From assembly GCA_021234155.1 (NCBI GenBank), contig JAJEKV010000046.1, positions 6,453,012 through 6,517,011 on the forward strand: 64,000 nucleotides of DNA. Direction: 5' to 3'. A program made the position numbers and the translations under genes. Of the stretch, positions 45,096-58,158 are shown in pieces (position 1 is the first letter of the stretch; every line of letters starts with the position of its first letter). The notes under the pieces are model-generated. The model worked only from the letters and a program-made list of their open reading frames with translations. It was not told where the DNA came from and ran no database searches. The DNA comes from Isoetes taiwanensis (taxonomy: Eukaryota > Streptophyta > Lycopodiopsida > Isoetales > Isoetaceae).

Positions 45096-46363
45096 AACTC
45101 TTGGTATGACATTGTGGATATCAGATAAGCAAATCTGCTGCTATCAGAAACTATGTGGCGTGACCGGACTCTCAAACAACCTCAAAACTTGTCTGCCTTG
45201 GCCGGGTTCTGCAAAGACTACTCTAAATACAGATTGAACCGGTCTGTGCAGCTTGCATCTGTACAGAAATCGAATTGCCAGCCCTCAACAAGGAGTCGAA
45301 TCGGCAGCCCTCAACAAGCCGCCCCTTTAACGTCCTCATAGCAACCGGATTCAGCCCTGTTTCTATCCTTCATCGGGCCTTTCTCCAAGATTGCTGCAAC
45401 CGCTCAAAGATTGCACACCTTTCTCTGGTGCATGCCATCCACACCTGTCTGCCCAACAGACATGCCCACGTGCCCATTCCATGCCTTCTATCCTCGTACC
45501 ATGCCTAGAAACGCCAAGAAACATGCTCAACAGCCCAATTTGGAACATCTACCTTTCTGAGCCAACAAACAGCTCAAATCAGCTAAAAAATACAGTTTCA
45601 CTACATTTTCGCATACAATACAGGGGCAAAATCTTGGCAAAACCATGCCAGAAATACCGCCTCCAAATACCAAACAAAATAATTAGAACATTATAGCATC
45701 TTGTTTGAACGCATCATTGTCTTCTGCAGTCAAAGTATTGGGGACCCTAGAAAAAAAACATATTGAGGTTCACAAAAAGGTTGCAACCCTTCACCTTGTT
45801 GTATTTTCTGTTCTAAAGACCAGTTTACTAGGGCCAAAGCTGACCCTGCACCAGAAGAAGCTTTCTTCTTTGTCTCTTCTATGAAAATATCCTGCTAAAT
45901 TTGACAAGCACAAATCAAAACCAACAGTTTTGAAGAATTCCAAGGTGTCAAAGTCCAAATGGATAATGGACAACTAGGATATCCTAAGGGGTGCAACCAA
46001 TATACTCATGAGAATGTATTGTGTTATAAAAAAATTATTTTTCAAGCATCCCTGCGAGTATTATAGAGATTTGTTGTGTAATCACCAAATTGGAAAATGC
46101 ATATCATGTATTAGAGAGATTTGTCATGGAATCACCAAATTGAAAAGTGAGATCAGCAGCAGGGGAAAAATAGAGTCATCGGACGCTGCAGTTCTCGTTG
46201 GCCTACGTTTTTTCATTTCCTTCGTCCTTTTTAACATGCACTAGATCCACCTTGTCACGAAACGTCCTTGGGGTTTCGACCATAAGAAAATGAGAGGGAC
46301 CTTGTTGAACCTATGGGGCTTCATTCAACCATAGGAAAATCAAGATGGACTATAAACATTCCA

Positions 46364-46838
46364 TGGAAACCTCCCCTAGTTTCCTTGGAAAATTAGGGAG
46401 GTTTCCATTAAAATATTTAAAGAAAAAGGCCGTAATTAATAAAGGCAGGTGTAATTAATAAAGGCATGTTTACGCAACCACCGAGGTGGATATTAAAAAA
46501 GCACGTGGATCGAGGCAGATCATGGAGGGCTTTTTTTCTAATTTTTATGTGAAACCTCCCCAATTTTCTGTGGAAACCTCCCCTGTTTTTTTATATGGAA
46601 ACCCCAGGTCTGCCAGGAAAGTTGGGGAGGTTTCCAGGAAAGGTGGGGAGGTTTCCATGGAAACCTCCCCTATTTTCCAAAATGGAAACCTGCCCAGGTC
46701 TACCTGGAAAGTTGGGGAGGTTTCCAGGGAAAGGTGGGGAGGTTTCCGAGAAGATTGGGGAGGTTTCCAGGGAAAGTTGGGGAGGTTTCCATTGAAAGTG
46801 GGGGAGGTTTCCATGGAAAATTGGGGAGGTTTCCATTG
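46364..46838. repeat. Right subterminal array of the 13-bp motif
   Basis: About 14 copies of TGGAAACCTCCCC or its complement GGGGAGGTTTCCA, mostly inverted relative to the left array, with spacers such as AAAGTTGGGG. The densest part is 46548-46838. Confidence 0.9.
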
Positions 46839-46873
46839 AAGTCCAACCCAAATCGGGCGTAGAAAAAACCATC

Positions 46874-49160
46874 GGTCGTTTACTCTTGTATCTAATTTTT
46901 GGTTAAAGAAAGATGAAATCCAATTTAGGGGTCGATCATTTTAGGGATTTTTGGGTTCTGAGAATGGCAGATAGCGGGAATTAGACGGATCGAAGCTTGC
47001 AAATCTGATATAGAGGATAAGCGGGCTCGAAATATTTGCCTGTAAGAATCTGTCTCGTGATGATCCGGTTGGCTGCATCTGTATAATGTACTCCATCCCA
47101 GTTCAAATGTTTCGACGGATCTAAACAGGTAATAGAAGTAACTTGCATTCCGTTTACTTGCTTGCTTTCTCCACATTGGACCGCATAATTTCCTCCTATG
47201 CCGCAGCAGGCTTTTGTTCTGTATTGGAAACCTGTCGGGATAGATCTTGCCTTAGATCCTAAGCTGATGCAATGGTTTTGTCCTAATTTGTATGCTTAAA
47301 AAAACAGGGGAAATAATTGGTCTTGCATTCATTATGGACAAGAATCGGTCGGTGGAAATAAACAATCGCGAATTATTGTGACAGAGTTATCTTTTTGAGG
47401 AAATGAATCAAACAGAAGAAGAAGATTGAAGAAGAAGATTGTTGTAGTATTTTACAACATCGTTGTATTGGAATTGAATATCTATTATAACGATTGATTC
47501 TTTGACTTTATAGGGTAGAGGATGCTGTCATTCGCTATTTGAATCGGCGCACAACTCGGGTTCCTGACAGACCTGGAAATACATGAGTTATATTCTCCAA
47601 CCAGATTTGAAAATTGGCTGTCTTTACCAACATTGGTAAGCTAATAAGAAGCAAATATAAGACAATTTTTATAAGCAAATATACAATTTTTACAATTTTT
47701 ATGCCATATACACCAAGCAAATATAAGACATTGTGTGAGCTGATGAAGGTTCGATGCAGGTGCTGGCTAGAAACATTTAGTGCAAGGCCCCAACTTGGAA
47801 GCTCACTTGACTCATCTGCTGGTAAAAGTGATTCATGACAAGCCAGCTTGAGCTATACAGTATTCATAAATATGCAATTGGCTGCTATTGAAATTTTGTG
47901 CAATTTGAGGAAATACGAACGTTGAAACAGACACGCCAATTCCGTACATGTCATTTTAAAGCCAATGCTATACTATGCCTGTGTTCCTTTTGCTGCCAAA
48001 TATTATTGCATTGTTTCCAGTGTTTTAGTAGTTAGTTTCTAATGAAAACAAATGAAGTGATGCATGGATGTGCTGGAATTTTGTTTCTGTTTTTTGCAAG
48101 ACTAGAACACTGATAGTAGAAAAAAGCAAATAGTTTATTGGATCTGGCTATTGTAAGCTTTTATTAGAGCATATGAAGGAACAAAGATGGTGGAAGCAGC
48201 TGTCTGGAAGGCAAGTGTGGAGCCTTGGATGCAAGCATTGTTGGTTTGTTATGCAAATTCTAAGAAAGATGCATAATGCTGGAAAATTATCAAAGAACAT
48301 AAGATACAGATGGAGTTGGAGCATGAATAGTTAATTGGTGATTGGAACACGAGGTATTAACTTTTGTTTATGCTTAAAAAGAGTACTGAATATATGGTTA
48401 CCCGATGAGCATCATAGGATGGTATAAATAACCAAGATGTTCGGCCATTTCAAATCTACTATACGAGGTTCTTCGCAGATCCTTGAGAAAAATGATTAAA
48501 AAAATTGCTAATTTGATTTTATTAGCTCTTGAGTTTGTTTACAAGATGCATGAACTGTTACATTCAAAGCCATAGAATGGCTACGAATTATATCGAGTAT
48601 GATGTTATCCACTATTTTATTTATGCTGATACTGCTTCCTAGAAAGCAAATATAGTGAACAGAACTTCCATGCATCTGTAAATGCATATTTATTGCCTAA
48701 CACCTATGCTGGATATGGAACCAGTGTATGTTTTCTCTAAATTTAGTTTAAATATCTATTCTAGTAGATAGACCATAATATTATTTGAACTATGAAGTTG
48801 CTCTAATGGCATGATAGCCAGATTATTTATTAGCCACAGTTGCCCTGATGCATGAACTATTTAATGGCATGTCTGATGCAAGCTATGATCAAATGCACTA
48901 TTATTCTCTAAATATTCCAGGGTTTCCTTTGTATTCTTATGTCACCCTCACAATGACTTTAATTTTTTGATCTACTTGTTTATTATACGTTGTATCATAG
49001 AAATGCCTATTTAAACATATTTACGACATCATTACAATTGGGGCCCAAATATGTTTTTAATATAACAACACATATAACACATATGACACATATAATATAA
49101 TTAAAAATGTTTTCTAGTTCCTTCATTAATTTTTAGGGCCCCGAAGGGGCCCAAAAATTT
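46874..49160. other. Unassigned AT-rich region, no gene
   Basis: No coding region is supported. A short direct repeat AAGCAAATATAAGACA occurs at 47648 and 47713. Confidence 0.3.
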
Positions 49161-49162
49161 TT

Positions 49163-49556
49163 AGGTTAACACACAAACCATTACATCCAACACTCTAAAA
49201 TTAAATCCCCCTTCAAGCCCCCTTTGGTTTGGGTGCATATTCACACGGGGGGTGACGTAGGGCAGCGAGAGCCCCTATAATAATGTTTTGCACGTACAAA
49301 ATTAAGACCATATAGTATATTGCCTGAAATCTTAGAGTATTTTGCAAATTTTGTTATACAATATAGCAAATTCCATACATCCATACCCCACAAATGAGGA
49401 ACTTTTGTGTACGGTGTAGATTAAGGAATAAGGGGTGAATATGCCTATCCAACAGCTCTCGTTGCCCGAAGTCACCCCTCGTATGAATATGCACCCAAAC
49501 CAAAGGGGGTTTGAAGGGGGATTTAATTTTAGAGTGTTGTGTGAATATGTCAACCA
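49163..49556. mobile_element. Foldback MITE, inverted arms of about 85-110 bp
   Basis: The left arm contains CACTCTAAAATTAAATCCCC, then CCTTTGGTTTGGGTGCATAT and GGTGACGTAGGGCA. The right arm is the complement in reverse order (TGCCCGAAGTCACC, ATATGCACCCAAACCAAAGG, GGGGATTTAATTTTAGAGTG). Outer ends GGTTAACACACAA and TGTGTGAATATGTCAACC are also inverted. The spacer is about 180 bp and non-coding. No clear target duplication is seen. Confidence 0.75.
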
Positions 49557-50730
49557 GACGCCGAGGAGTTCTAATTTTTGATGCTGTATTCAGCCTCATC
49601 TCCTGTCTCACGTCATCTAGATACATACAATCATATGGCTGCCTTATCACACATGGCCCATGGGTGATTTAATTTGTCAAATGCAAGGGCATAGGTAGTA
49701 CCATAAACAAACACCATCGAAGCATCAAGCGTGCCCCACATCTGGGACATCAATGAGCTGCAAGGGCACATGTTGGTTATGCATATGAAGAATAAACAAA
49801 GAAAAGCAAGCACAAAACCATCTAAACTACCTGAAACTTAAATCTTCGTCCACCATGAGTTTTGTCCAGGGTAATTTTACGCTGAAACACAAATATGGAA
49901 GAAGTATCTATATGCAAGCCGGCCGAAATTAAGTCTAAGAAATGGAAAAACATATAAGCAAGAACTGAACAAAAAATCTCGCAGATCGACGAAACCTCGT
50001 GAAACTTCGTCAAAGTAATCTTAGCAGCTGGATGGCGCCATCATAAGCGAAAGCGATGGCGCCACTGCAAACAAGGAGATTGGCTATGGCGCTAGTAAGG
50101 ATTAAATAGAAAAAGGCCTGCAGAATGAAACCCTAGAATGAACTTCACATAATGTCACATTTGGCTAACATGCGTTGGCAATGTTTCCACGCGAGAATGT
50201 CAACAAAAGCGGCATTCCCATATACATAATGTGGTGTAATTAGCTCGATCGACTAAAAATGGGATATGCGGCTTTTACATTTACGGTCGTTTTTCAGTAC
50301 AATGGTGTCTTATACTATAGCCATTTTAATTGGGTGAAATTAACAAGGTGCTACGCACGGAGGGTTGCCCTCCATGGCCGGAGGGTGAAATGGCTTAAAT
50401 CATAGTTCAAAGTCATGTTTTGACAATCAATTCAAATTGCTACTTCTAAGCAATAGAATACTTGATACCATGGCTTTATAGGAATTGGCCTAAAGAAATC
50501 TTTGGTGCTCGGCATGGAAGAAGTATTGCAGAAGCATAATGACAAGTGTAATAGAGCAGAGAATGGAAATACGTGTTTTGTTAGCATAGAAATGAGAGAA
50601 CTCCTTGAAGACCTCTGATCAATTTTTTGTAATGGAGACCTTCAAACATATGAGGAGCAGGTTTTGTAGAGGAACGAAACATTGATGCATAGCCTAACTC
50701 CAAACCTCGCAAGAAAAAGTGAAGCCCAAT
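49557..50730. other. Unassigned sequence, no gene
   Basis: Short frames only. GATGGCGCC occurs twice (50030, 50056) in a small repeat. Confidence 0.3.
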
Positions 50731-50992
<262 letters not shown>

Positions 50993-50999
50993 TTCACTT

Positions 51000-53317
51000 A
51001 TTCTCTCTTTCTTTCTCTCTACTAGAGTCCTGCTTTGCCAAATGCTTCAGCAGTGGCAAAATGGCTTGAATTTAGCCTTTAATTCCTATGCTAAGTGGCT
51101 GGAAACTATAATGATGTCTGGTTGACTGTTATTTCCTTTAGTACCCTTTTAATTTTATTTTCCTCTGCTAAGTGGCTGGATCTTTTACTGGAGTCTAGTT
51201 CCTTTGTGGTTGTAATTATTTTTCTTATCCCACCATTGTGGGCTTCCACATATTTTTTATGCTAGTCTTGTAGTTTTCTTAGGACTTCTTTCCTCTATGG
51301 TTGCTTGGCCAAGTCTCTTGGCCTCCTCTATGGTTCGTGTCCATGGTGTCAGCCTTTAGTTGTTAGGATATTTTAAGGTAAGCGTGTCTTTTCCTTACTA
51401 CCCTTGTAAATTTGCCCATCCATGTGGGCTTCCATTTTGTATGGTAGTATGGTTCCCTTTCTCGTGCTTTATTTCCTTTATGGTGGCATCTACTCGATTT
51501 TCAGCATCTAAGCTGTTAGGATTTTTTATTGTATGTTTGTCTTATTCCTTTAAGACCAGGGTATTATTTCTTTTAGTGGGTTGTTTTTTGTTTCAGTTTG
51601 TTAATCGTGCTTGGCCTTTTTGACCTTTCCCGCCTGCCTTCTCTTGAAATTTTGTTGTGCCTCCTTTGTCGTCCTCCTCGTTCATAAGTTTCGGCTACTC
51701 ATACATTCGGTCGCTGGAGTCTTGCAATTTCTCCTCTGCAACGTTTCCTTCTCTTTCTCTCTGGCTTCCTACTAAGGTATTTCATGTGTCTCTGCTTATG
51801 TAATATGCTTAAGTGGTTCTAATTGTCATTGCTTCTGTATTTGTTGTCCAATCTTTCTGATTTCTTCTGCTTTTCTTTTGTTAACCCTTTGCTTAATTCT
51901 GTAACTCGTTCCTCTTTGATTTCACTTTAAATTGCTGAATTTCTTCCTCCCTTTACCGTTCTTGAACTAATTGCTAACAATCTGCCTATGTTGTGCTTGT
52001 TTCTTTGCCAAAGGGTGGCGTGCTAGATATGGTTTTTCCTTGCTATATTCATTCTTTCTTCCTGCCTATACCTGCTGCAGTTGGTTTATCCTGTGCCCTT
52101 TTTGTCCTATGGAAATTTGCTTCTTTGTTTTGCCCTTATGCATAGTGTGTGCCAATTTAATTTTTGCTTTGTTTGATCTCTTCTTCCTGCCTTTAGCTAA
52201 TCTAGTAGGCAAGTGCTCTACACTTCCATGTTTTGCACTTTCACTTAATTTATCTGCTTGAGTTACTTTGACCTTTTATCCCTTGTTGCTTCTTATATTT
52301 TCTGTAATTTTTTCCTTTTTGCCTTTGCTGACTTCGTCTGCCCTTTTAATCTTTGCAGTGATTTATTTGTTCTTCCTACCTTTAGCGTCTAGAATAGGCT
52401 TCTGATAGGATTTGTTTTCTAAAGGCTCTTTGATTCAAAATATTGCTGACCTTAGTTGTCATGCTTATGTAGCTTATGTAGTCTTTCCAGGTTGGGTACC
52501 TTTATTTATCTCCCTTCCTCTTTAGCCCTTGTTGGATGTTTGTTTAACATTTAGCTTTAATTTATTTCTTGCTTTTAACAATTTCCTCCTTGGTCTTGTT
52601 AATTTTCTTGTAATCTGCCTTTTGCTGCTGTAGCTGGCATCTTATGCGTTATTTTGTTCTCCAAAACAGTCCCTCCTTGTAATTTTGTTCCCTTTGCTGC
52701 ACCTCTTGAGCCTTTATGTTCCAAAAGCACATTGCTCCTTTGGTTTGACCTTGTGCCCATTTTTTGCTGTTTTAATTGGTGCTGTACATCCCCTTTGCCA
52801 TTTCACAGCCTTTTGTTGACCCTTTTCTTTCTGTCATGTCTTTATGTTCTGAGATGTCCTCTTTGTTTAACGTTCAGCAGTTCTTTGCAATTTGCTCCCA
52901 GGTATAGTTTGCCTTGTTTTGTTTGATCTTTTCTTCCTGCCTTTAGCTACTCTAGTAGGCATTTCCTTTGCCTAGTTGTCTAAGTGCTCTGTGCTTTTAA
53001 ATTTTTCTGTTTGCTTATGCTTTTCTATCGTTTGCTTGTTGCATATTTCTGTAACTTCTCCTTTTTGTTAACAATTTGCCTGTGTGGTGCTTCTTCTTCT
53101 GCCAGTGGTGGCAGGCTGGCTTCTACCTTTATTTCCTTTGCTGTATTTGTTCCTTTTCCTGCCTTTAGCTGCTGCTTGAGAGTTTGCTTAATGTCCGCTT
53201 TGCTTATTGTTCATCAGTTCTTTGCAATTTGCTCCCAGGTATGGCTTTCCATTTGATCAGTAGTTCTAGGTTTTGTTTTTCCTTGCTTCTTTGAACAGTG
53301 ATGGCTCATTCCAGGCT
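51000..53317. repeat. Pyrimidine-rich block with internal imperfect duplications
   Basis: T/C-rich on the + strand throughout. Repeated segments include CTTCTTCCTGCCTTTAGCTA with CTAGTAGGCA (52185, 52933), CAGTTCTTTGCAATTTGCTCCCAGGTAT (52880, 53214), and AACAATCTGCCTATGTTGTGCTT against AACAATTTGCCTGTGTGGTGCTT (51976, 53070). It is best seen as a degenerate array of units of several hundred bases. The open frames are Phe/Leu/Cys-rich by-products. Confidence 0.6.
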
Positions 53318-53386
53318 GATCGCAGACTCAAAATGCAAGATGTATGCAACACACATACCAATAATCCCCATCTCCACAGCTAAATG

Positions 53387-53460
<74 letters not shown>
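53318..53460. repeat. Second copy of the shared flank plus (CT)n
   Basis: The flank at 53318-53388 differs from 50731-50801 at about one base (CCCCATCTCC against CCCCGTCTCC), followed by about 36 CT units. Confidence 0.95.
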
Positions 53461-53462
<2 letters not shown>

Positions 53463-53724
53463 GTTAGCCACATGCATACTCTTAAATTTTTTTATCTCTC
53501 ATCGTATATAATTTAGAGATAAAATTATACCTTATGCCTTGAGATGGACGAGAGACAAATGTCTCTCGCCCACTAACAGTTCCCGTTAGGAGGGAGATCC
53601 ACCTGAAAGGGAGGGAGTCCACCGATTTTTTTCTTCCCCCTCTTCCTTGGCGCCATCTCGCAAAGCTCGAATTATCCCACAGCAAGATTTTGCCTCCTCG
53701 TGAGTATCGAAATATCCCATATCA

Positions 53725-55189
53725 TTGTTTTCCAGTTTCAGTTGTCCCATTTTTTGTGTTCAAGAGCCATTTTTGTTCAATTTCAGCTCTACAATCAGAC
53801 TTCTCGCGAGTCCGGATTTGCATTGTTTGATGGATCCGGTCATTTTGGGCATGATTGCCATGCTTTTGAGGGCTATTCAACTCGGCTTGGCTTTCCAAAG
53901 CTACTGTCTACATTTGATACAGGAGAATGAACGAGAAGGGTCAATGGATATTTTAGAGCAGAATGCAGAGGTAGAAGATAATATTCATCACATGTGTGCA
54001 AAGATCCACACTCTTCCTAGCAGCTTGTTCGAGATTAAGAAGGCCTCCCGAAGATTTTGGGTATGTCCAAGGCGCATAAACACAAGGTGGGACAACATTG
54101 ATAATCACGCTTGGAATTGCCTCCCCTCTTTTGAGGACGATATGTGGCACCAGTTCTATCGGATGAAGAGGTCTGCATTTGAGAATTTAGTTCGACTGAT
54201 TGTGCCTTACTTAATCAGGCCTGGAATGAAGGTCGACCGCACCATTGATCCCAGGGAAAGCGTGGGCCATGGTGCTTTATTTTTTTAGCACATGGCGAAA
54301 AACCCTTGCATGTAGGTCAAAGATTTTATGTAGGTAAAGCTACTTTGTGCGTAAATACACGAAAAAAATAACTCTTGTCTTGGCATCCAAGACTATGCTT
54401 TACAAGAGGTTCATTGCTTTTACCAACAGGTCAAAGATTGTTGGATATAAACAAAGATTTTGAAGATGCAACAGTATACCAAATATATTTGAGCTGTTGA
54501 TGGATCTCATATATATTTGTACGTAAAACCATGGAGCAAAGACAAGGGTGATGACTATTATTCCGGCACAAAAAGACGTTCCTCGCCTTTATGCAAGGTG
54601 TGGTTACTCACCAAAGAATTTTTATTAATGTTTGTGTGAATAGGACTGGTTCTGTGCATGATGCAATCAATTTAAGAAAAGTTTGTTGTACAAGAGGTTG
54701 GCTGCCAAACAGATAATGCAAGAGCCTACTATTCGGATGACAGTAAAAAAGATTAGTCGGGTCAAATGACTGATCGAGGTAGTCAAGTTACAATTCCACA
54801 AATGTCGCTTGGGGATTCAAAGATATCCCTCTCAAGATTTCTCGATTAAAGTATTCCCGATGGAAAGGGAGCCTATGGCGATTTAATAAAAAGGATTTGA
54901 GGGTAGAGTTTGTGTAGAAAATGGTTTTGGTATCGTTAAGGAAAAATTCAGAATTTTAAAGGCATTGCCTATCCATGTTGGTAGAGCAGCCAAAATAATC
55001 CATGCTACTTGTGTCTTGTGGAATTTCTGTATCATGCAGGATCTTCAGCTGGATTACTTGCCATTGCAACCTGATATTCCTGAAATTGAATATTATGAGA
55101 CAGAGGTAATGAACAAAAGGATGAAGAAAGAAGGGGATCAAATTAGACATGTCATATTCCAGAATTTGGAACAAGTGAATGGAGATTGA
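53725..55189 (+). pseudogene. PIF/Harbinger (HARBI1-type) transposase, frameshifted
   Basis: The first frame (to 54288) has RRINTRWDNIDNHAWNCLPS and MWHQFYRMKRSAFENLVRLI, the usual region ahead of the catalytic core. The core is spread over other frames: AVDGSHIYLYVKPW with the first catalytic Asp at 54499, DDYYSGTKRRSS, RIFINVCVNRTGSVHDA with the second Asp at 54660, and VCVENGFGIVKEKFRIL with the catalytic Glu at 54917, ending in HATCVLWNFCIMQD. All three acidic residues survive, but stops and frame changes break the protein. Harbinger transposases act with a Myb-like partner, found here at 57.6-58.2 kb. Confidence 0.8.
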
Positions 55190-55259
55190 ATGCTGCCAAA
55201 TTATTGTTACATAATTCTTGGTACTGAACTCTTGGTACATAATTCTAAATTTTTTTGGT

Positions 55260-57240
55260 TCTCAGTTTCTGCTGTGTAACAGCAAGACAATAATTGCTCT
55301 TTTCAGCAAATGATGCAAACTTAAATAGTTATGTAGAGTTCTATTTCCATGTGCAGATACAATTGAGTTGGACATATTGTGTATTGTGAATTGTGTTTTG
55401 TGAATTGTGGATTGTGAATTAAGCAATGTGCTTTGTGGCATTGAAATGTGTATTTTCTCACGTTTTACATTTCTTGCTTTTACAAAACCTAAAGTAACAT
55501 TTGCTACTATTCGAATAACATAACATTCAAAGAAATGATGCAAACTTAAACACACAATACTTTGTTTGTGAACTCATTTTGTGAAACAGCTTATGTCTAT
55601 GTAGAGTTCTATTTCCATGTTATGTTCGAGAAAGCATTGAGTTGGACACACTTAAAGATCCCCGTAATAACACAACTACAAACTTAAATCTGCACAAAAA
55701 CAATTTCACAACTAGTGAACTTTGTACTAAATGAACTCAAAAGTACAGTTTACATTTTACGGCTTTTACGTAAACTTGATTATCAAACCTAAAGTAACAT
55801 TTGCTTTTCTCATTTTGCTTTTCTCATTACAAATGTAAAGCAACATTGCTTGAAACTCAAGCATCCCCTGTCAAAACCGTTAAAAGAGTGCAAGACAATG
55901 ACTTGCAAGACAATGCGGAACAAAACCGAGAAACAACTCAATAGTACGAAAAATAAAACTAAAACCAAGAGAACATTGTACTTAAATTACTTTGATTTAT
56001 GTAAGTGCCGTAATATACAAAAGGTGTGCTACCAAAAAAGCACAGATTAGCGAGAGTGAAGAAAGCCAAGACGTTTCTACAGGAGGTTATATTAGAGGAT
56101 ATCTTTAGTCGAGAGTAGAGAGAATCCGAGAAATGTGGTCGCCTTAAAACAACATAAGTACAAAAAAAAAAAAGGAAGGATCATCTTCCTCTCAGATGGG
56201 TTTACATGCGCCAAACAACCAAAAAACATAGCAGGCGCCTTCAACAAGCTACACAACCGCTTTTTTGTCGAGTTCTGATCTCCATGAGCACCCACCGACC
56301 GTAAACCTTGACAAACGTGAACTCCACATGCACCTTCTCATGCATACGTGTGCATTCATAGCCCACCGAACAACTCTTCCTCTATTCTTACGGTCCCCAT
56401 ATATCGAGATCTTCGCACAAAAGCTTGTGCAGTAAATGGAATTGTGGATCTTCCTTGTTTGAAGTATGGAAACCTCATTCTCCTCTACTGTGCATGCAGA
56501 GTTTGAGGAACCGACAGACATGGCTGCAGAGCTTGAGGAGCTTGAGGAGCTTGGAGATGGCAAACGATGGCGAATCAAGCGCCCCCCCGACTCTATTTAA
56601 GCCCTCGCCATCTCCTCAATAGAAAAAGGAAGAAATAATGTTTGGCACACTAAACGAAGACGATTTATGTATTGGTTGGGCTGATGGTACAATGGACCAG
56701 AATCTATAATGGTCCAAATCATATATTGGAATAATAAGACCAATACTACTGACCAATACCAAGCGATCATCGTATGTCGACGACTTCAGTTTGCAAATAG
56801 AAAAATTCTTAAAGAATTGAAAATGACCTAACCATTACATCACATGAGACAATATGAGACAAACATGTGACATCAACTTAGAATCTCAAAATAATGTAAT
56901 TATCAGTAGCAGTATTACGTAATAACGTAAAAAGCAGTATAGAATTGAGAGGTGAATTACCTCAATTTAGGAACTTGATTTCGATGAAGCAAGCTTGGCA
57001 ATCTCCGGAGGGTATCTTTTGTCATCCGACAAATGCTTTGTGTCATAGTGGCCATTGATTCAAAGAATTTTCAAGCCGTTATTGATCTCATTGTCTCTAA
57101 TTCTTTGATCAATTCTCGCTTTCTTCACGAATCCTCCCTCATGAACTCCAATTTTCTTGCTTCATTTTCCCCAAAAACTGTTTGCCATTTTAGATATGCT
57201 CGCTGCAATATCTTCATCTATATGAACTCGAGATCTTCTT
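55260..57240. other. Interior of the Harbinger region: imperfect duplications and unassigned sequence
   Basis: ATGATGCAAACTTAAA with TATGTAGAGTTCTATTTCCATGT and GAGTTGGACA recurs at 55304-55370 and 55535-55650, and AAACCTAAAGTAACATTTGCT at 55486 and 55786. A TGTGAATTGTG-type tandem repeat lies at 55378-55425. On the - strand near 56600-56300 a leader-like stretch with TTAAATAG and an ATG at 56522 starts a frame without a recognisable domain; it is not called as a gene. Confidence 0.4.
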
Positions 57241-57599
57241 TTTGTTGTTGGCTTCCCATAAACTCCTAGTTTATTGCAAGCGGCAGATCTTGGGCTTGTA
57301 TCGAAATATTGCAGCCCATTTGGAGTCTCTTTTCGAAAGCACTAGTATTGTCTTTACTTGCCATTCCCAATTGGATCAGTATGGACCGGGCAGAACACCT
57401 CCATTGTTCTCAACATTCACATTCTCAACATTTACAAATTCCTCTTCAACAAAGGAAGCTTCATTGCCAATTGTCTCATAGAATGCTTGAGACATAAATT
57501 CATTTGTGAACATATCAGCTTCTTGAAATGCCTCGGGACCAAAAGATCCATCATCTCCACCACCGATATGTCTCTCTCATTAGTCCGTCTGTCTGCTTT

Positions 57600-58158
57600 T
57601 AAATCTTCCATGACTTCAAACCATGGCCAGCTTTCGAAGGTTCTCGCTCAGGTCCTCTCTCAAGCTTCTTTTCATCCCTAAATTTAATCTGCAATTTATC
57701 CCATTTGTTTCTCAACCGCCTTTATATCTTCTAAGCCCTCAACCGAATGTCGGTTTTATCATGATCTCTCTCACCGACCGGGCGGATAGATTAATGTTTC
57801 CATTATTATGCACTTTATATTCTTTCATCAAGGAAAGCATTGTGCCAATTGCATTGTCGCACCAATCAACAGGGCGCTTTCTTTTCTTGCTTTCAATGGC
57901 ATCAAAGATCACTTCCATGAACAATCAAGGCCAAAGAATTATCGGGGGGCATCGACTCACCGTGCTTTGGAACCATTGCCTTCTTCCGCTTCCTCGATTG
58001 CAATCCTTTTGCACCTTCAGTCGAGAGCGATCCGCAATGCATCGATTCGTGAATTTGACCAGTCATCTTCTTCGCCTCTTAGCGTGCAATTTCTGGATCT
58101 AGGGGGCACAAAGGGTTTCGCGGTTGCTGGAAGAGCAGATCTAGAAGCTCTAGTCATG
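57600..58158 (-). pseudogene. Myb/SANT-like DNA-binding protein of the Harbinger element
   Basis: On the - strand, ATG 58158 opens MTRASRSALPATAKPFVPPR. The protein then changes frames: LQSRKRKKAMVPK (basic, nuclear-signal-like), KRPVDWCDNAIGTMLSLMKE with YKVHNNGNIN (57875-57785), and KNKWDKLQIKFRDEKKLERG (57690-57630), ending at SWKI. The W-x(n)-LL-x(n)-YK and the NKWD-x-L-x-x-x-F/W-xx-K blocks are the signature of the Myb/SANT-like proteins of PIF/Harbinger and related plant proteins. At least two frameshifts break it. Confidence 0.7.

Larger units (their letters stand above)
43259..46873. mobile_element. Foldback, Mutator-like non-autonomous element (3.6 kb) with an 11-bp target duplication
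   Basis: The direct repeat GGTCGTTTACT flanks the element at 43248-43258 and 46874-46884. Just inside, the left end reads TACGCCCGAATGGGTTAGAG (43287-43306), and the right end, on the other strand, reads TACGCCCGATTTGGGTTGGAC. Both then continue into TGGAAACCTCCCC. Subterminal arrays of this 13-mer follow in both orientations. A 9-11 bp target duplication with long inverted ends fits the Mutator superfamily. No transposase is seen inside, so it would depend on another element. Confidence 0.7.

Noticed and set aside
44779-45096. 105-codon - strand ORF with repeated EASLNMRMQAE-like units
   Set aside because: Product of the short tandem repeats inside the foldback element; no independent coding evidence.
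51360-53256. Cys/Phe/Leu-rich ORFs that look like membrane proteins
   Set aside because: Composition follows the T/C-rich strand bias; internal repeats cross the frames without preserving them.
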